Source: Thiotrichaceae bacterium UBA973 (lineage in GTDB: Bacteria; Pseudomonadota; Gammaproteobacteria; Eutrophobiales; Eutrophobiaceae). From it: a DNA stretch of 64,000 bases. Shown piece after piece: positions 35,243-44,542 of this stretch (its first letter is position 1; every line of letters starts with the position of its first letter). Made by a program: the position numbers and the translations under genes. Location of the stretch: contig DBBX01000030.1 of NCBI GenBank assembly GCA_002292815.1, positions 41,376 to 105,375 on the forward strand, given 5' to 3'. The notes beneath the pieces were generated by a model. The model saw only the letters and a list, made by a program, of their open reading frames with translations, was not told the origin of the DNA and searched no databases.

Positions 35243-36334
35243 TTAAAATGAGAGAAAACGTCTATGAGTGTGTATTGCCATTATGATACCGAATCCAATC
35301 ATTAATGTTACCATTGAGGTGCCTCCATGGCTAACCAGTGGCAATGGCACCCCTACTACTGGCAACTGTCCGGTAACCATGCCCATATTCACAAAGATAT
35401 AAACAAAAAAGGTCAGCGTTAAACCACTAGCTAATAGTCGACCGAAAGTATGTTGCGCATTAATGGCAATATAGAGGCCACGTGAAATAATAAACAGATA
35501 GAGGCATAACAAAAACAACACGCCTAACATACCAAACTCTTCACAAAATACTGCAAAGATAAAATCGGTCGACCGTTCTGGTAAAAACTCTAAATGAGAT
35601 TGGGTACCGTTCAACCAGCCTTTGCCATAAAAGCCGCCAGAACCAATCGCAATCTTCGACTGAATTGTGTGGTATCCGGCTCCCAGTGGGTCATTTTCGG
35701 GATTCAGAAAGGTCAAAACCCGTTGTTTCTGATAATCATGCATGAAATACCAAAGTGCGGGGGCCCCTGCAGCCGCTACTCCCCCCATGAATATGAGTAA
35801 GCGCCATGAAATACCGGCTATAAACAAGACTGAAAAACCGGCAGTGGCTACTAATAAAGCAGTGCCCAAATCAGGTTGTTTCGCAATTAATAAAACCGGG
35901 ATGGTAATCATCACACAAACTATCACGACCGTTAAAAATCGTGGTGGTAATGTTTTATCAGCAAGATAACATGCCACCATCATGGGGACTGACAACTTCA
36001 TTAATTCTGATGGTTGAAAACGAAATATCTTCAAGTCTAACCAACGTTGGGCACCCTTCCCTACATCTCCATAGAAGATAACCAGGATTAACAGAACTAT
36101 GCCGAACAGGAACAAACCAAATGACCATCTAGCGATCTCTGCTGGCGGTAATTGCGCAACTATCACCATGCCGACCAAGGCAATCAATAATTTTACCGCT
36201 TGTCGGTAAACCAGGTTCATGTCCTGCCCACCAGCACTGTAAATAACCACTAAACCAATAAGGCATAACACCAAAATCCCGAAAAATAATGGGAAATCAA
36301 TATGCAGACGTTGACCAAGACTTTGTTCTTCCAA
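35243..36334 (-). CDS. rodA: Rod shape protein RodA (SEDS glycosyltransferase)
   Basis: A 363-residue polytopic membrane protein that polymerises lipid II for side-wall growth together with PBP2. SEDS landmarks are IPVLLIAKQPDLGTALL, GFYGKGWLNGTQSHLEFLPE and VGVPLPLVSHGGTSM. The start is a TTG five bases after the mrdA stop, with AGGG close upstream. No ATG fits the N-terminus. Confidence 0.95.
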   Translation of the reverse strand: MEEQSLGQRLHIDFPLFFGILVLCLIGLVVIYSAGGQDMNLVYRQAVKLLIALVGMVIVAQLPPAEIARWSFGLFLFGIVLLILVIFYGDVGKGAQRWLDLKIFRFQPSELMKLSVPMMVACYLADKTLPPRFLTVVIVCVMITIPVLLIAKQPDLGTALLVATAGFSVLFIAGISWRLLIFMGGVAAAGAPALWYFMHDYQKQRVLTFLNPENDPLGAGYHTIQSKIAIGSGGFYGKGWLNGTQSHLEFLPERSTDFIFAVFCEEFGMLGVLFLLCLYLFIISRGLYIAINAQHTFGRLLASGLTLTFFVYIFVNMGMVTGQLPVVGVPLPLVSHGGTSMVTLMIGFGIIMAIHTHRRFLSF

Positions 36335-36339
36335 GAGCC

Positions 36340-38202
36340 CTAACCTTTATTTATCAAGTCGCGATTGTTCATAAAATGATCAAACATTTTACGTGCTATA
36401 GGCGCAGCCGTTCTGGATCCGCCGCCACCATTTTCAACTATGATTGCTATCGCAATTCTTGGAGCTTCTACAGGTGCAAAAGCAATGAATAACGCATGAT
36501 CTTGAAACTCTTCAGCAATCTCTTCTTTTTTATACTCTTTATCCTGTGCTATTCCTATAACTTGTGCAGTACCAGTCTTACCGGCAAAGTTGTATTCGGC
36601 ATTCAAGCCGCTACGCCACGCAGTACCACCGACACCGTGCACAACATCTTTCATTGAAGCAATCATGTCGTCCCAATAGGCGCTACTAGAAAGTGTAACC
36701 TTATTCTCAGAATGATTAGGTATTGCATTTACTTCGTTGGTAATGGAATTACTTGTACTTGAAACCAGTCGCGGTCGGATAATGTGCCCTTTATTCGCAA
36801 GAGTTGCTGTGGCCTTGGCCAATTGCAGTGGTGTTGCTAAATAATAACCTTGTCCAATACCCAGTATTAATGTTTCACCTGGATACCATGGCTGTCCTAA
36901 TGCCTTGCGCTTCCACTTTCTTGAGGGCATTAAAGCTTTTGTCTCACCGCCGATATCAATACCTGTTACCTGCCCAAAACCAAACTGAGACATGCCTTCA
37001 AAAATACGATCAATTCCAAGCTCATATGCCAGAATATAAAAATACACATCACATGACTGCATAATCGCTTTATGCAAATCTGTGTGGCCATGCCCCTGCT
37101 TCTTCCAATCCCGGTATCGATGAGCATGCCCTTTCAAGGAGAACCAACCTGGGCACCAGGTTTCATCAGTATTCACTCTAACGCCATTCTCCAAACCAAT
37201 TAAGCCCATAAAAGGTTTAACCGTGGAACCAGGCGGATATTTTCCCTGAATAACACGATTGATTAATGGTTTGTCTTTTGACTTCAATAATAAATTATAT
37301 GATTTACTATCAATGCCATTTACAAATTTATTTGGGTCATATCCAGGCGAACTGACAAACGTTAATACATCACCATTTCTTGGATCCATAGCAACAATAG
37401 CACCGCGTCTATTTTCTAACGCATCGATTGCAATCTGTTGCAAAGAAAGATCTATCGTTAGATGAATATTCTCACCCGGTTTCGGTGCAGTACGGTCAAG
37501 TACACGAATCACTCTTCCCTTAGCATTAACTTCAACCTGTTGATAACCCACATCACCGTGCAGTAGTGATTCATAAGATTTCTCAATACCTAATTTGCCA
37601 ATATGGGTTGTGCCACTGTAATTTGATTCATCAAGCTGTTTAACATCATCACCATCTATACGGGCAACATAACCGATGGCATGTACTAATTTTTCACCTA
37701 AGGGATAATGCCGATTGAGTCCGGCTACAACATCAACGCCAGGAAAACGATGTCGGTTAACTGCAAACAGTGCAACTTCTTCTTTATTTAAATTTAGTCG
37801 TAATGGAATGTTCTCAAATCTTCTTTTTTTCTTGCGCGCTTTATTAAATCGATCAATATCACTATCTTCAATCAAGACTATTTTCTTAAGTTTCGTAATA
37901 GTTTCGTCTATATCATCAATCTGTTCAGGGATTACGCCGAGACTAAATGTTGGTTTATTTTCCGCAAGGATGACGCCATCACGACTGTAAATAAGCCCCC
38001 TGATTGGTGCTATAGGTGTGATTTTGACACGGTTTGATTTTGATAAGGTCGTATAGTGCTCATGTTGCATGACCGTCAAATAAAATATTCTTGAAATAAC
38101 CATAATGATTAATATCAAGATTATAAAAGCAGAAATGTAAACACGCCTCGTTATCAGACTTGACTCATGATCTTGATCTTTAAGGGTAAACTCTTTAGCC
38201 AT
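36340..38202 (-). CDS. mrdA: Penicillin-binding protein 2
   Basis: The 620-residue elongation transpeptidase. It has one N-terminal transmembrane segment (about residues 24-46) and a dimerisation domain. The transpeptidase motifs are GSTVKPF (SxxK), SCD in MQSCDVYFY (SxN) and GKTGTAQV (KTG). It works with RodA, MreC and MreD, all encoded next to it. It starts with ATG, 17 bp after mreD. Confidence 0.97.
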   Translation of the reverse strand: MAKEFTLKDQDHESSLITRRVYISAFIILILIIMVISRIFYLTVMQHEHYTTLSKSNRVKITPIAPIRGLIYSRDGVILAENKPTFSLGVIPEQIDDIDETITKLKKIVLIEDSDIDRFNKARKKKRRFENIPLRLNLNKEEVALFAVNRHRFPGVDVVAGLNRHYPLGEKLVHAIGYVARIDGDDVKQLDESNYSGTTHIGKLGIEKSYESLLHGDVGYQQVEVNAKGRVIRVLDRTAPKPGENIHLTIDLSLQQIAIDALENRRGAIVAMDPRNGDVLTFVSSPGYDPNKFVNGIDSKSYNLLLKSKDKPLINRVIQGKYPPGSTVKPFMGLIGLENGVRVNTDETWCPGWFSLKGHAHRYRDWKKQGHGHTDLHKAIMQSCDVYFYILAYELGIDRIFEGMSQFGFGQVTGIDIGGETKALMPSRKWKRKALGQPWYPGETLILGIGQGYYLATPLQLAKATATLANKGHIIRPRLVSSTSNSITNEVNAIPNHSENKVTLSSSAYWDDMIASMKDVVHGVGGTAWRSGLNAEYNFAGKTGTAQVIGIAQDKEYKKEEIAEEFQDHALFIAFAPVEAPRIAIAIIVENGGGGSRTAAPIARKMFDHFMNNRDLINKG

Positions 38203-38219
38203 GACTATTTTTTTTGGCC

Positions 38220-38714
38220 TTAAGCGATGTTGTACTTACGACGCACATCTCTCAAAATAATGAATAACCATGGCCACAATAGCATGCTGGTAATAGCTGG
38301 CATCCAATAAGTCCAATTCCGTGTACTCGTACCTAAATAACCTGACACCAGCAGCATAATTAGTTCATAGAATAAAAGATAAAAACAAACCAATACAGCT
38401 TGCTGTAACAAGGGATAGGCTCGCATACGTTGATGAGAGTTTATCGTAAGAACTGCTATTAAGATCATGCCCAAAGCATTTTGACCAAGCACTGTACCTT
38501 GCTGCACATCCAGTAATAACCCTAAAAACCAGGCTATAAAAATACCGACACGATCCGGCACCGCCATACACCAATAGATTAAGACAATGGCAACCCATGC
38601 TGGTCGCCAATTAACTGCCCAATCGGGTAAAGGCAAGGCCGTCAACATAAGCGCCACGATAAAACTCATAGCAATTATCCCGTTACCTTCTTGCGGTTCA
38701 TCCAATCCAATCAT
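38220..38714 (-). CDS. mreD: Rod shape-determining protein MreD
   Basis: This 164-residue membrane protein has about five hydrophobic helices, including MSFIVALMLTALPLP and the RVGIFIAWFLGLLLDVQQG segment that marks MreD. It is part of the elongasome between MreC and PBP2/RodA. The ATG overlaps the mreC stop by four bases (ATGA). Confidence 0.95.
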   Translation of the reverse strand: MIGLDEPQEGNGIIAMSFIVALMLTALPLPDWAVNWRPAWVAIVLIYWCMAVPDRVGIFIAWFLGLLLDVQQGTVLGQNALGMILIAVLTINSHQRMRAYPLLQQAVLVCFYLLFYELIMLLVSGYLGTSTRNWTYWMPAITSMLLWPWLFIILRDVRRKYNIA

Positions 38715-39577
38715 TTTATAGCCAACTCTTCTGCTTCTTTATTGATTGCATTTATTTTTTCATAAGGCCAAACCATCAAGACTTCGCGACTCTGACTCAA
38801 TTGCGCACTCGGTTTGATCATCACTTTGGCAAAAGGTTCTCCGGGGTCACGAGAAATTTTTTCAATTTTCCCAACAGGATAACCCGATGGGAATCGACGA
38901 CCGAGACCGGAAGAGACAATTAGATCACCAACACGGATGTCTGCATTATTGGGTAAATGTTCAAGTAAGAGTTTATCATTTTGTCCAGTGCCAACAGCAA
39001 TAGCACGTAAACCATTTCTATTGACTTGAACGGGTAAGGCATGATTTGGGTCAGTAATTAAAAGAACCGTACTTGAAAAAGGTCCAACATGAACAATCTG
39101 GCCCATGATGCCGGCTGAATCCACAATCGGTTGGCCATCATAAGCACCTTCTCGTTGGCCTTTATTGATAACGACTTGTCTTCTAAAAGATTGCAGTTCT
39201 ACTGCAATCAGTTCCGCAACAAGTACCTTATCGTTAATACGGAAAGATGATTCAAGTAGTTCACGTAAGCGTCGATTTTCGGTTTCCAACACTTCGTATC
39301 GCTGTAATTTTGAACTTAGTAGTAAACGTTCTTGTTTTAGCCGATCGTTTTCTTTTAACAAACTATTGTGAGTAACCAGACTATTTGAAATCCACTCTGT
39401 TGCTTCGATGGGCAGATTAACCACATACTGTATGGGATAAACCAGAGTAGATAGCGTTGAACGTATAATTTTTAGATGACCTTGATGGTGGTCGACAAGC
39501 ATTAAGATAACGCAGAGTACAGCAAAGACGACAAATCGAATGTTAGCCGACGAACTTCTTTGAAACAGAGTAGTAAT
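38711..39577 (-). CDS. mreC: Rod shape-determining protein MreC, apparent AUU start
   Basis: This protein of about 288 residues has one N-terminal transmembrane helix, a coiled coil (about 60-100) and a periplasmic beta domain with VNRNGLRAIAVGTGQ and SSGLGRRFPSGYPVG. The first in-frame ATG (39502) lies in the middle of the membrane helix. Reading upstream, the sequence MTTLFQRSSSANIRF and the rest of the helix are in frame. An in-frame stop lies just before them, and the only candidate starts are ATT (39575-39577) and a later CTG. The ATT has GGAGG six bases upstream and gives the family-type opening M..LF.R. AUU is known as a start in E. coli infC and pcnB. Confidence 0.9.
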   Translation of the reverse strand: MTTLFQRSSSANIRFVVFAVLCVILMLVDHHQGHLKIIRSTLSTLVYPIQYVVNLPIEATEWISNSLVTHNSLLKENDRLKQERLLLSSKLQRYEVLETENRRLRELLESSFRINDKVLVAELIAVELQSFRRQVVINKGQREGAYDGQPIVDSAGIMGQIVHVGPFSSTVLLITDPNHALPVQVNRNGLRAIAVGTGQNDKLLLEHLPNNADIRVGDLIVSSGLGRRFPSGYPVGKIEKISRDPGEPFAKVMIKPSAQLSQSREVLMVWPYEKINAINKEAEELAIK

Positions 39578-39599
39578 AGGTGTCCTCCGCCTTTAGTGG

Positions 39600-40646
39600 T
39601 TACTCCACTGCGAGAATATCGGTTCCAAACTCATCAATCATTTCCAGATACCGTCCACCGCCTCTTGCAACACAGGTCAATGGATCTTCTGCAATGATGA
39701 CAGGCAGTCCTGTTTCTTCCATTAATAGTCTGTCCAAATCTCTCAACAAGGCACCACCACCCGTCAATACTAAACCACGTTCAGCAACATCTGAGCCTAA
39801 CTCAGGCGGCGTCTTTTCCAATGCATTCTTAACAGCACCAACGATGCCTGTTAATGGTTCTTGTAAGGCTTCCAGTATTTCATTACTGTTCAATGTGAAA
39901 CTTCTGGGAATACCTTCTGCAAGATTACGACCTCTTACTTCCATTTCTTTAATTTCATTACCTGGATAGGCACAGCCTAATTCATGCTTAATGCGCTCAG
40001 CCGTTGCATCACCAATTAAGCTTCCATAATTCCGTCGCACATAATTTATGATTGCCTCATCGAATCGATCACCACCAATACGCACTGAGTCGGAATAGAC
40101 GATACCATTTAATGAAATAACAGCGACTTCAGTAGTACCACCACCAATATCTAGCACCATAGAACCGCGTGCATCGCTGACGGGCATACCAGCACCAATC
40201 GCGGCAGCCATAGGCTCCTCAATTAAATGTACCGTTCGAGCACCGGCACCACTGGCCGATTCTCTAATAGCGCGTCGTTCTACCTGGGTAGAACCACAAG
40301 GAACGCAAACCAGCACGCGAGGGCTTGGTCTAAATAATGTAGAACCATGTGCTTGGTGAATAAAGTATTGCAACATCTTTTCAGTTACAGTGAAATCGGC
40401 AATCACACCATCTTTCAATGGACGAATTGCCGTAATATGTCCCGGTGTTCTGCCAAGCATTCTTTTGGCCTCAGTACCCACTGCGCGAATTGATTTAGAA
40501 TTTATCTTATCGCCATCATTCCGGATTGCCACCACGGAGGGTTCATTCAGGACAATCCCCTTTCCACGGACATAAATAAGGGTATTTGCAGTACCTAAAT
40601 CAATAGATAAATCGTTGGAAAAAAGGCCTCTTAATCTGTTAAACAT
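39600..40646 (-). CDS. mreB: Rod shape-determining actin homologue MreB
   Basis: The 348-residue cytoskeletal ATPase that guides side-wall synthesis. The first phosphate loop is SIDLGTANTLIY, the second is MVLDIGGGTTEVAVISL, and the adenosine motif is LVLTGGGALLRDL. It heads the mreBCD-mrdAB run. The 250 bp upstream, shared with gatC, presumably hold its promoter, but I could not pick one. Confidence 0.98.
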   Translation of the reverse strand: MFNRLRGLFSNDLSIDLGTANTLIYVRGKGIVLNEPSVVAIRNDGDKINSKSIRAVGTEAKRMLGRTPGHITAIRPLKDGVIADFTVTEKMLQYFIHQAHGSTLFRPSPRVLVCVPCGSTQVERRAIRESASGAGARTVHLIEEPMAAAIGAGMPVSDARGSMVLDIGGGTTEVAVISLNGIVYSDSVRIGGDRFDEAIINYVRRNYGSLIGDATAERIKHELGCAYPGNEIKEMEVRGRNLAEGIPRSFTLNSNEILEALQEPLTGIVGAVKNALEKTPPELGSDVAERGLVLTGGGALLRDLDRLLMEETGLPVIIAEDPLTCVARGGGRYLEMIDEFGTDILAVE

Positions 40647-40895
40647 GTATTAAACCAGTTAGTTAGTATTAGCATTGTGATATAGTCTCGACAGATGGCT
40701 ATAGTGGAAGGATTGGGTAGCAACTGTCTTATGCTGAAATCCTCTAAAATCATTGTTTGCGCCATTTTAGCAATCCCAGCCCCCGCTAAGATCACCTAAA
40801 GTTCGAAAGCGTAACTTTAACAATGGGCGAGGCTTTGGGCAAGCAAAGGAATGTGATAAATTCCTCTTCTTTCAACAAATAACAACGGCTAGTTT

Positions 40896-41183
40896 ATGTC
40901 CCTCGATAAATCAGAAGTGCAAAAAATCGCCTGGTTGGCCAGATTGTCAATCGATGAGCAAGATATCTCCACTTATAGTGATGAACTTTCAAATATTTTA
41001 GGTCTGGTTGAAACCATGAATTCTGTCGATACCGACGGCATCTCTCCAATTGCCCATCCCTTAGACTTAACTGCACGGCTTCGTGCCGATGCGGTAACGG
41101 AAGTTAACCAACGTGAGCAATTTCAAAAGAATGCACCGTTAACAGACAATGGCTGTTATCTCGTACCAAAAGTTATTGAATAA
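40896..41183 (+). CDS. gatC: Asp/Glu-tRNA amidotransferase subunit C
   Basis: This 95-residue subunit bridges GatA and GatB. Typical segments are VQKIAWLARLSIDEQD and GISPIAHPLDLTARLRADAVTE. It is the first gene of gatCAB, divergent from mreB, an arrangement common in gammaproteobacteria that have this complex. Confidence 0.94.
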   Translation: MSLDKSEVQKIAWLARLSIDEQDISTYSDELSNILGLVETMNSVDTDGISPIAHPLDLTARLRADAVTEVNQREQFQKNAPLTDNGCYLVPKVIE

Positions 41184-41234
41184 GATCTCAATAATATTTC
41201 CAGTATTTAAACTTAAGTTTATTCAATAACAATC

Positions 41235-42689
41235 ATGCATCAATCTACATTGGCTCAACTATCAACTGCACTTGAATCTAATCAGATCAGCAGTGAAGAA
41301 TTAACAACGCTCTATCTTGATCGCTGTAAACAATTTAATGGATCATTGAATTGTTTTATCACCATCAATGAGGAGTTGGCATTAGATCAAGCAAAGTCTG
41401 CTGACCAACAACGTGCAGCAGGTAATGCCTCACCTTTAACTGGCATACCCATTGCGCAAAAAGATATCTTTTGCACCAACGGTATAAAAACATCTTGCGG
41501 TTCAAAGATGTTAGATAATTTTATTGCGCCGTATGATGCAACTGTTATTGAAAAAATGAATGCCGCTGGAATAGTAAACATTGGTAAAACCAACATGGAT
41601 GAGTTTGCCATGGGCTCATCTAATGAAACCAGTTTTTATGGTGCGGTTAAAAACCCATGGGATCAAGATACTGTCCCCGGTGGATCATCAGGTGGTTCGG
41701 CAAGCGCTGTTGCCGCTCGTTTAAGTCCAGCAGCAACAGGCACCGATACCGGTGGTTCGATTAGACAACCCGCTTCACTTTGCGGCATCACCGGCCTGAA
41801 ACCCACGTATGGCAGGGTCTCCCGCTATGGCATGATCGCTTTTGCATCAAGTCTTGATCAAGGCGGACCGATGACGCAGACCGCTGAAGACGCGGCCCTA
41901 ATGATGAATGTGATCGCTGGTTTTGATGAACGCGATTCAACCTCTGCCGAGCATCCGGTTGATGATTACACGGCAAGATTAAACGATTCGATAGAAGGCC
42001 TCAAGATTGGTCTTCCAAAAGAATATTTTGGTGAAGGACTCGATAGCAATATTGCCAAGATAGTTGAAGCAGGCATTAAGGAATTAGAAAAGCTCGGTGC
42101 CACTTGTAAAGAAATAGAATTACCGAATACAGAGTTATCGATTCCTGCTTATTATGTTGTTGCGCCAGCAGAGTGTTCATCCAACTTGTCACGTTTTGAT
42201 AGCGTTCGTTTTGGACATCGTTGTGAAAATCCAAAAGATCTTTCTGATTTATATTGTCGTAGTCGCGGTGAAGGCTTTGGCAAAGAAGTAAAACGCCGCA
42301 TTATGATCGGCGCTTATGTTTTATCTGCCGGTTATTACGATGCCTATTATTTAAAGGCGCAAAAAATTAGACATCTCATTCGGGACGATTTTCAAAATGC
42401 ACTTAAAGATGTTGATGTCATTGCTGGACCAACAGCAACAGGCACTGCATTCAAATTAAATGAAATGATAGATGACCCTGTCAGCATGTATCTCTCCGAT
42501 CTCTATACAGTCTCGGTAAATCTCGCTGGTCTACCTGCCATCTCAGTACCCGCTGGTTTTGTAAACAACCTGCCAGTCGGCTTGCAGTTGATAGGAAATT
42601 ATTTTGAAGAATCGAGGTTACTAAATATCGCTCATCGCTTCCAGCAAGCAACAGATCACCACAAAGCAATACCAGAGGGATTTGAATAA
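41235..42689 (+). CDS. gatA: Asp/Glu-tRNA amidotransferase subunit A
   Basis: A 484-residue amidase that releases ammonia from glutamine. The Ser-cisSer-Lys triad is in IAQKDIFCTNG (Lys), GGSSGGSASAVAA and TGTDTGGSIRQPASLCG. It transfers the ammonia to GatB for conversion of Glu-tRNA(Gln) or Asp-tRNA(Asn). Its stop overlaps the gatB start by one base (TAATG). Confidence 0.97.
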   Translation: MHQSTLAQLSTALESNQISSEELTTLYLDRCKQFNGSLNCFITINEELALDQAKSADQQRAAGNASPLTGIPIAQKDIFCTNGIKTSCGSKMLDNFIAPYDATVIEKMNAAGIVNIGKTNMDEFAMGSSNETSFYGAVKNPWDQDTVPGGSSGGSASAVAARLSPAATGTDTGGSIRQPASLCGITGLKPTYGRVSRYGMIAFASSLDQGGPMTQTAEDAALMMNVIAGFDERDSTSAEHPVDDYTARLNDSIEGLKIGLPKEYFGEGLDSNIAKIVEAGIKELEKLGATCKEIELPNTELSIPAYYVVAPAECSSNLSRFDSVRFGHRCENPKDLSDLYCRSRGEGFGKEVKRRIMIGAYVLSAGYYDAYYLKAQKIRHLIRDDFQNALKDVDVIAGPTATGTAFKLNEMIDDPVSMYLSDLYTVSVNLAGLPAISVPAGFVNNLPVGLQLIGNYFEESRLLNIAHRFQQATDHHKAIPEGFE

Positions 42690-44137
42690 TGGAATGGGAA
42701 ACAGTCATCGGACTAGAAATTCATGCCCAATTAGCGACCAAGAGCAAGATATTTTCTGGAGCCGCTACCGCCTATGGCGCTGAACCCAATACACAGGCCT
42801 GTGCAGTAGATCTGGGTCTGCCCGGCGTCTTGCCCGTGCTCAATGAACAAGTGGTCTTGATGGCCCTTAAATTTGGACTGGCTATAGATGCAGAAATACC
42901 TGAACGTTCGATATTTGCTAGAAAAAATTACTTTTACCCAGACCTACCGAAAGGCTACCAAATTAGCCAATTTGAATTACCTATCGTCAGCAGAGGCAAT
43001 CTCGATATTCAGTTAGAAGACGGCACGACTAAAACAGTTGGCGTCACACGCGCACATCTTGAAGAAGATGCAGGGAAATCCATGCATGAAGGTTTTGGTG
43101 ACCAAACAGGGATCGACCTAAACCGTGCGGGTACACCCTTACTCGAAATCGTCTCTGAACCTGATATGCGCAGTGCTAAAGAAGCGGTTGCCTATATGAA
43201 GAAGGTCCATTCGATAGTGCGCTATCTGGAAATCTGTGATGGTAATATGCAAGAAGGATCATTCCGTTGTGATGCAAACGTATCCATGCGACCTAGAGGT
43301 CAGGAAGAGTTTGGCACACGTACAGAGCTAAAAAACATCAACTCATTTCGTTTTGTCGAACAAGCGATAAATATCGAGATAGAAAGACAAATAGATATTC
43401 TTGAGGATGGTGGCAAAATAATTCAAGAAACACGCTTATACGATCCTAATAAAAATGAAACGCGCTCAATGCGCAGTAAGGAAGAAGCAAACGACTATCG
43501 CTACTTTCCTGACCCAGATCTGCTACCCGTTCAAATTGAAGCTGATCTAATTAAAAAGATCCGTAGTGAATTACCTGAACTACCCAACGCTAAGAAAAAA
43601 CGCTTCATAGATCAATTTAAACTATCTGACTATGACAGTGGCGTACTGACCGCACAAAAAGAAATGGCCGATTATTTTGAAACCTGTGTGAAGACAGCCA
43701 AAGGTGAAGCCAAACTAAGCGCTAACTGGATAGCTGGTGATTTGTCTGCTTCCTTAAACAAGGATAACAAAGATATTACAGAAAGCCCTGTCTCTGCAGA
43801 AATGCTTGGCGGTATGATTAGGCGCATCAAAGACGACACCATCTCCGGTAAGATTGCAAAACAAGTCTTCGAAGCCATGTGGAATGGTGAAGGTGATGCA
43901 GATTCAATCATCGAGAGCAAAGGCTTAAAACAAGTCACCGATACTGGCGCCATAGAAAAACTGGTTGACGTTGTAATAGCCAATAGCCCAGACCAAGTCG
44001 CACAATATCAATCGGCCCCAGAAGATAAACAAGGAAAGCTGATAGGCTACTTCATCGGACAAATCATGAAACAATCACAAGGTAAGGCTAACCCTAAACA
44101 AGTTAATGAATTATTGAAAGAAAAGCTAAAGGCTTAA
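42689..44137 (+). CDS. gatB: Asp/Glu-tRNA amidotransferase subunit B
   Basis: This 482-residue subunit phosphorylates and amidates the mischarged aminoacyl-tRNA. Landmarks are VIGLEIHAQLATKSKIFSG, FYPDLPKGYQISQFE, DLNRAGTPLLEIVSEPD and the C-terminal YqeY-like tail ending KQVNELLKEKLKA. The full gatCAB set suggests that the host lacks GlnRS, AsnRS or both, though that cannot be checked here. Confidence 0.97.
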   Translation: MEWETVIGLEIHAQLATKSKIFSGAATAYGAEPNTQACAVDLGLPGVLPVLNEQVVLMALKFGLAIDAEIPERSIFARKNYFYPDLPKGYQISQFELPIVSRGNLDIQLEDGTTKTVGVTRAHLEEDAGKSMHEGFGDQTGIDLNRAGTPLLEIVSEPDMRSAKEAVAYMKKVHSIVRYLEICDGNMQEGSFRCDANVSMRPRGQEEFGTRTELKNINSFRFVEQAINIEIERQIDILEDGGKIIQETRLYDPNKNETRSMRSKEEANDYRYFPDPDLLPVQIEADLIKKIRSELPELPNAKKKRFIDQFKLSDYDSGVLTAQKEMADYFETCVKTAKGEAKLSANWIAGDLSASLNKDNKDITESPVSAEMLGGMIRRIKDDTISGKIAKQVFEAMWNGEGDADSIIESKGLKQVTDTGAIEKLVDVVIANSPDQVAQYQSAPEDKQGKLIGYFIGQIMKQSQGKANPKQVNELLKEKLKA

Positions 44138-44156
44138 TAGCCAGTGTAAGATATAA

Positions 44157-44387
44157 CCCCCAGCTGAAACACAACAAAACAATCCTTTCCATAATGTAAA
44201 GCTAGAGGCTTTGTTGAATCAGTTACTGGATCTTTACCCATGGGGAGACTTGCCCTATGTGATTAATCTCAAATGCCTCAAGAGCAATCCCAACATCAAA
44301 TCTTATTACACGTTTTTAAACAGACGACTTATAATCGGCTTGATACAAGAATTCAACATCATCCCTAGCATGGTACTGCACAGATAG
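44157..44387 (+). pseudogene. VF530-like (DUF2132) DNA-binding protein, start codon lost
   Basis: The frame between TAA (44154) and TAG (44385) encodes NNPFHNVKLEALLNQLL, then YPWGDLPYVINLKC and NPNIKSYYTFL. These match the VF530/DUF2132 pattern NNPLHG.TLE..L..L...YGW..L...I.I.CF...PS.KSSLKFL in order and spacing. VF530 proteins are small (about 70-80 residues) and DNA-binding. Here no usable start codon precedes the homology, and the C-terminal TPWAR-type segment is replaced by unrelated residues. The copy is therefore almost surely dead. The rest of the 405-bp gap to the HD-GYP gene (44388-44542) shows nothing. Confidence 0.75.
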
Positions 44388-44542
44388 AATACACCTTAAA
44401 TTGGTGATAAAGATGCTGAACAAGGATACCTAAATTCAGATGATTTTACGTTTTTAGAAAGATCTTTAAGCTCATATTCAATTATTATCTAAAATAATCC
44501 GTTAGTATAATATTTCTATCATTATCAATAAGTTCGCTGAAT

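Noticed and set aside
40631..40765. 44-codon minus-strand frame upstream of and overlapping mreB (MAQTMILEDF...)
   Set aside because: It resembles no known protein and overlaps the mreB start in another frame. It is probably chance.
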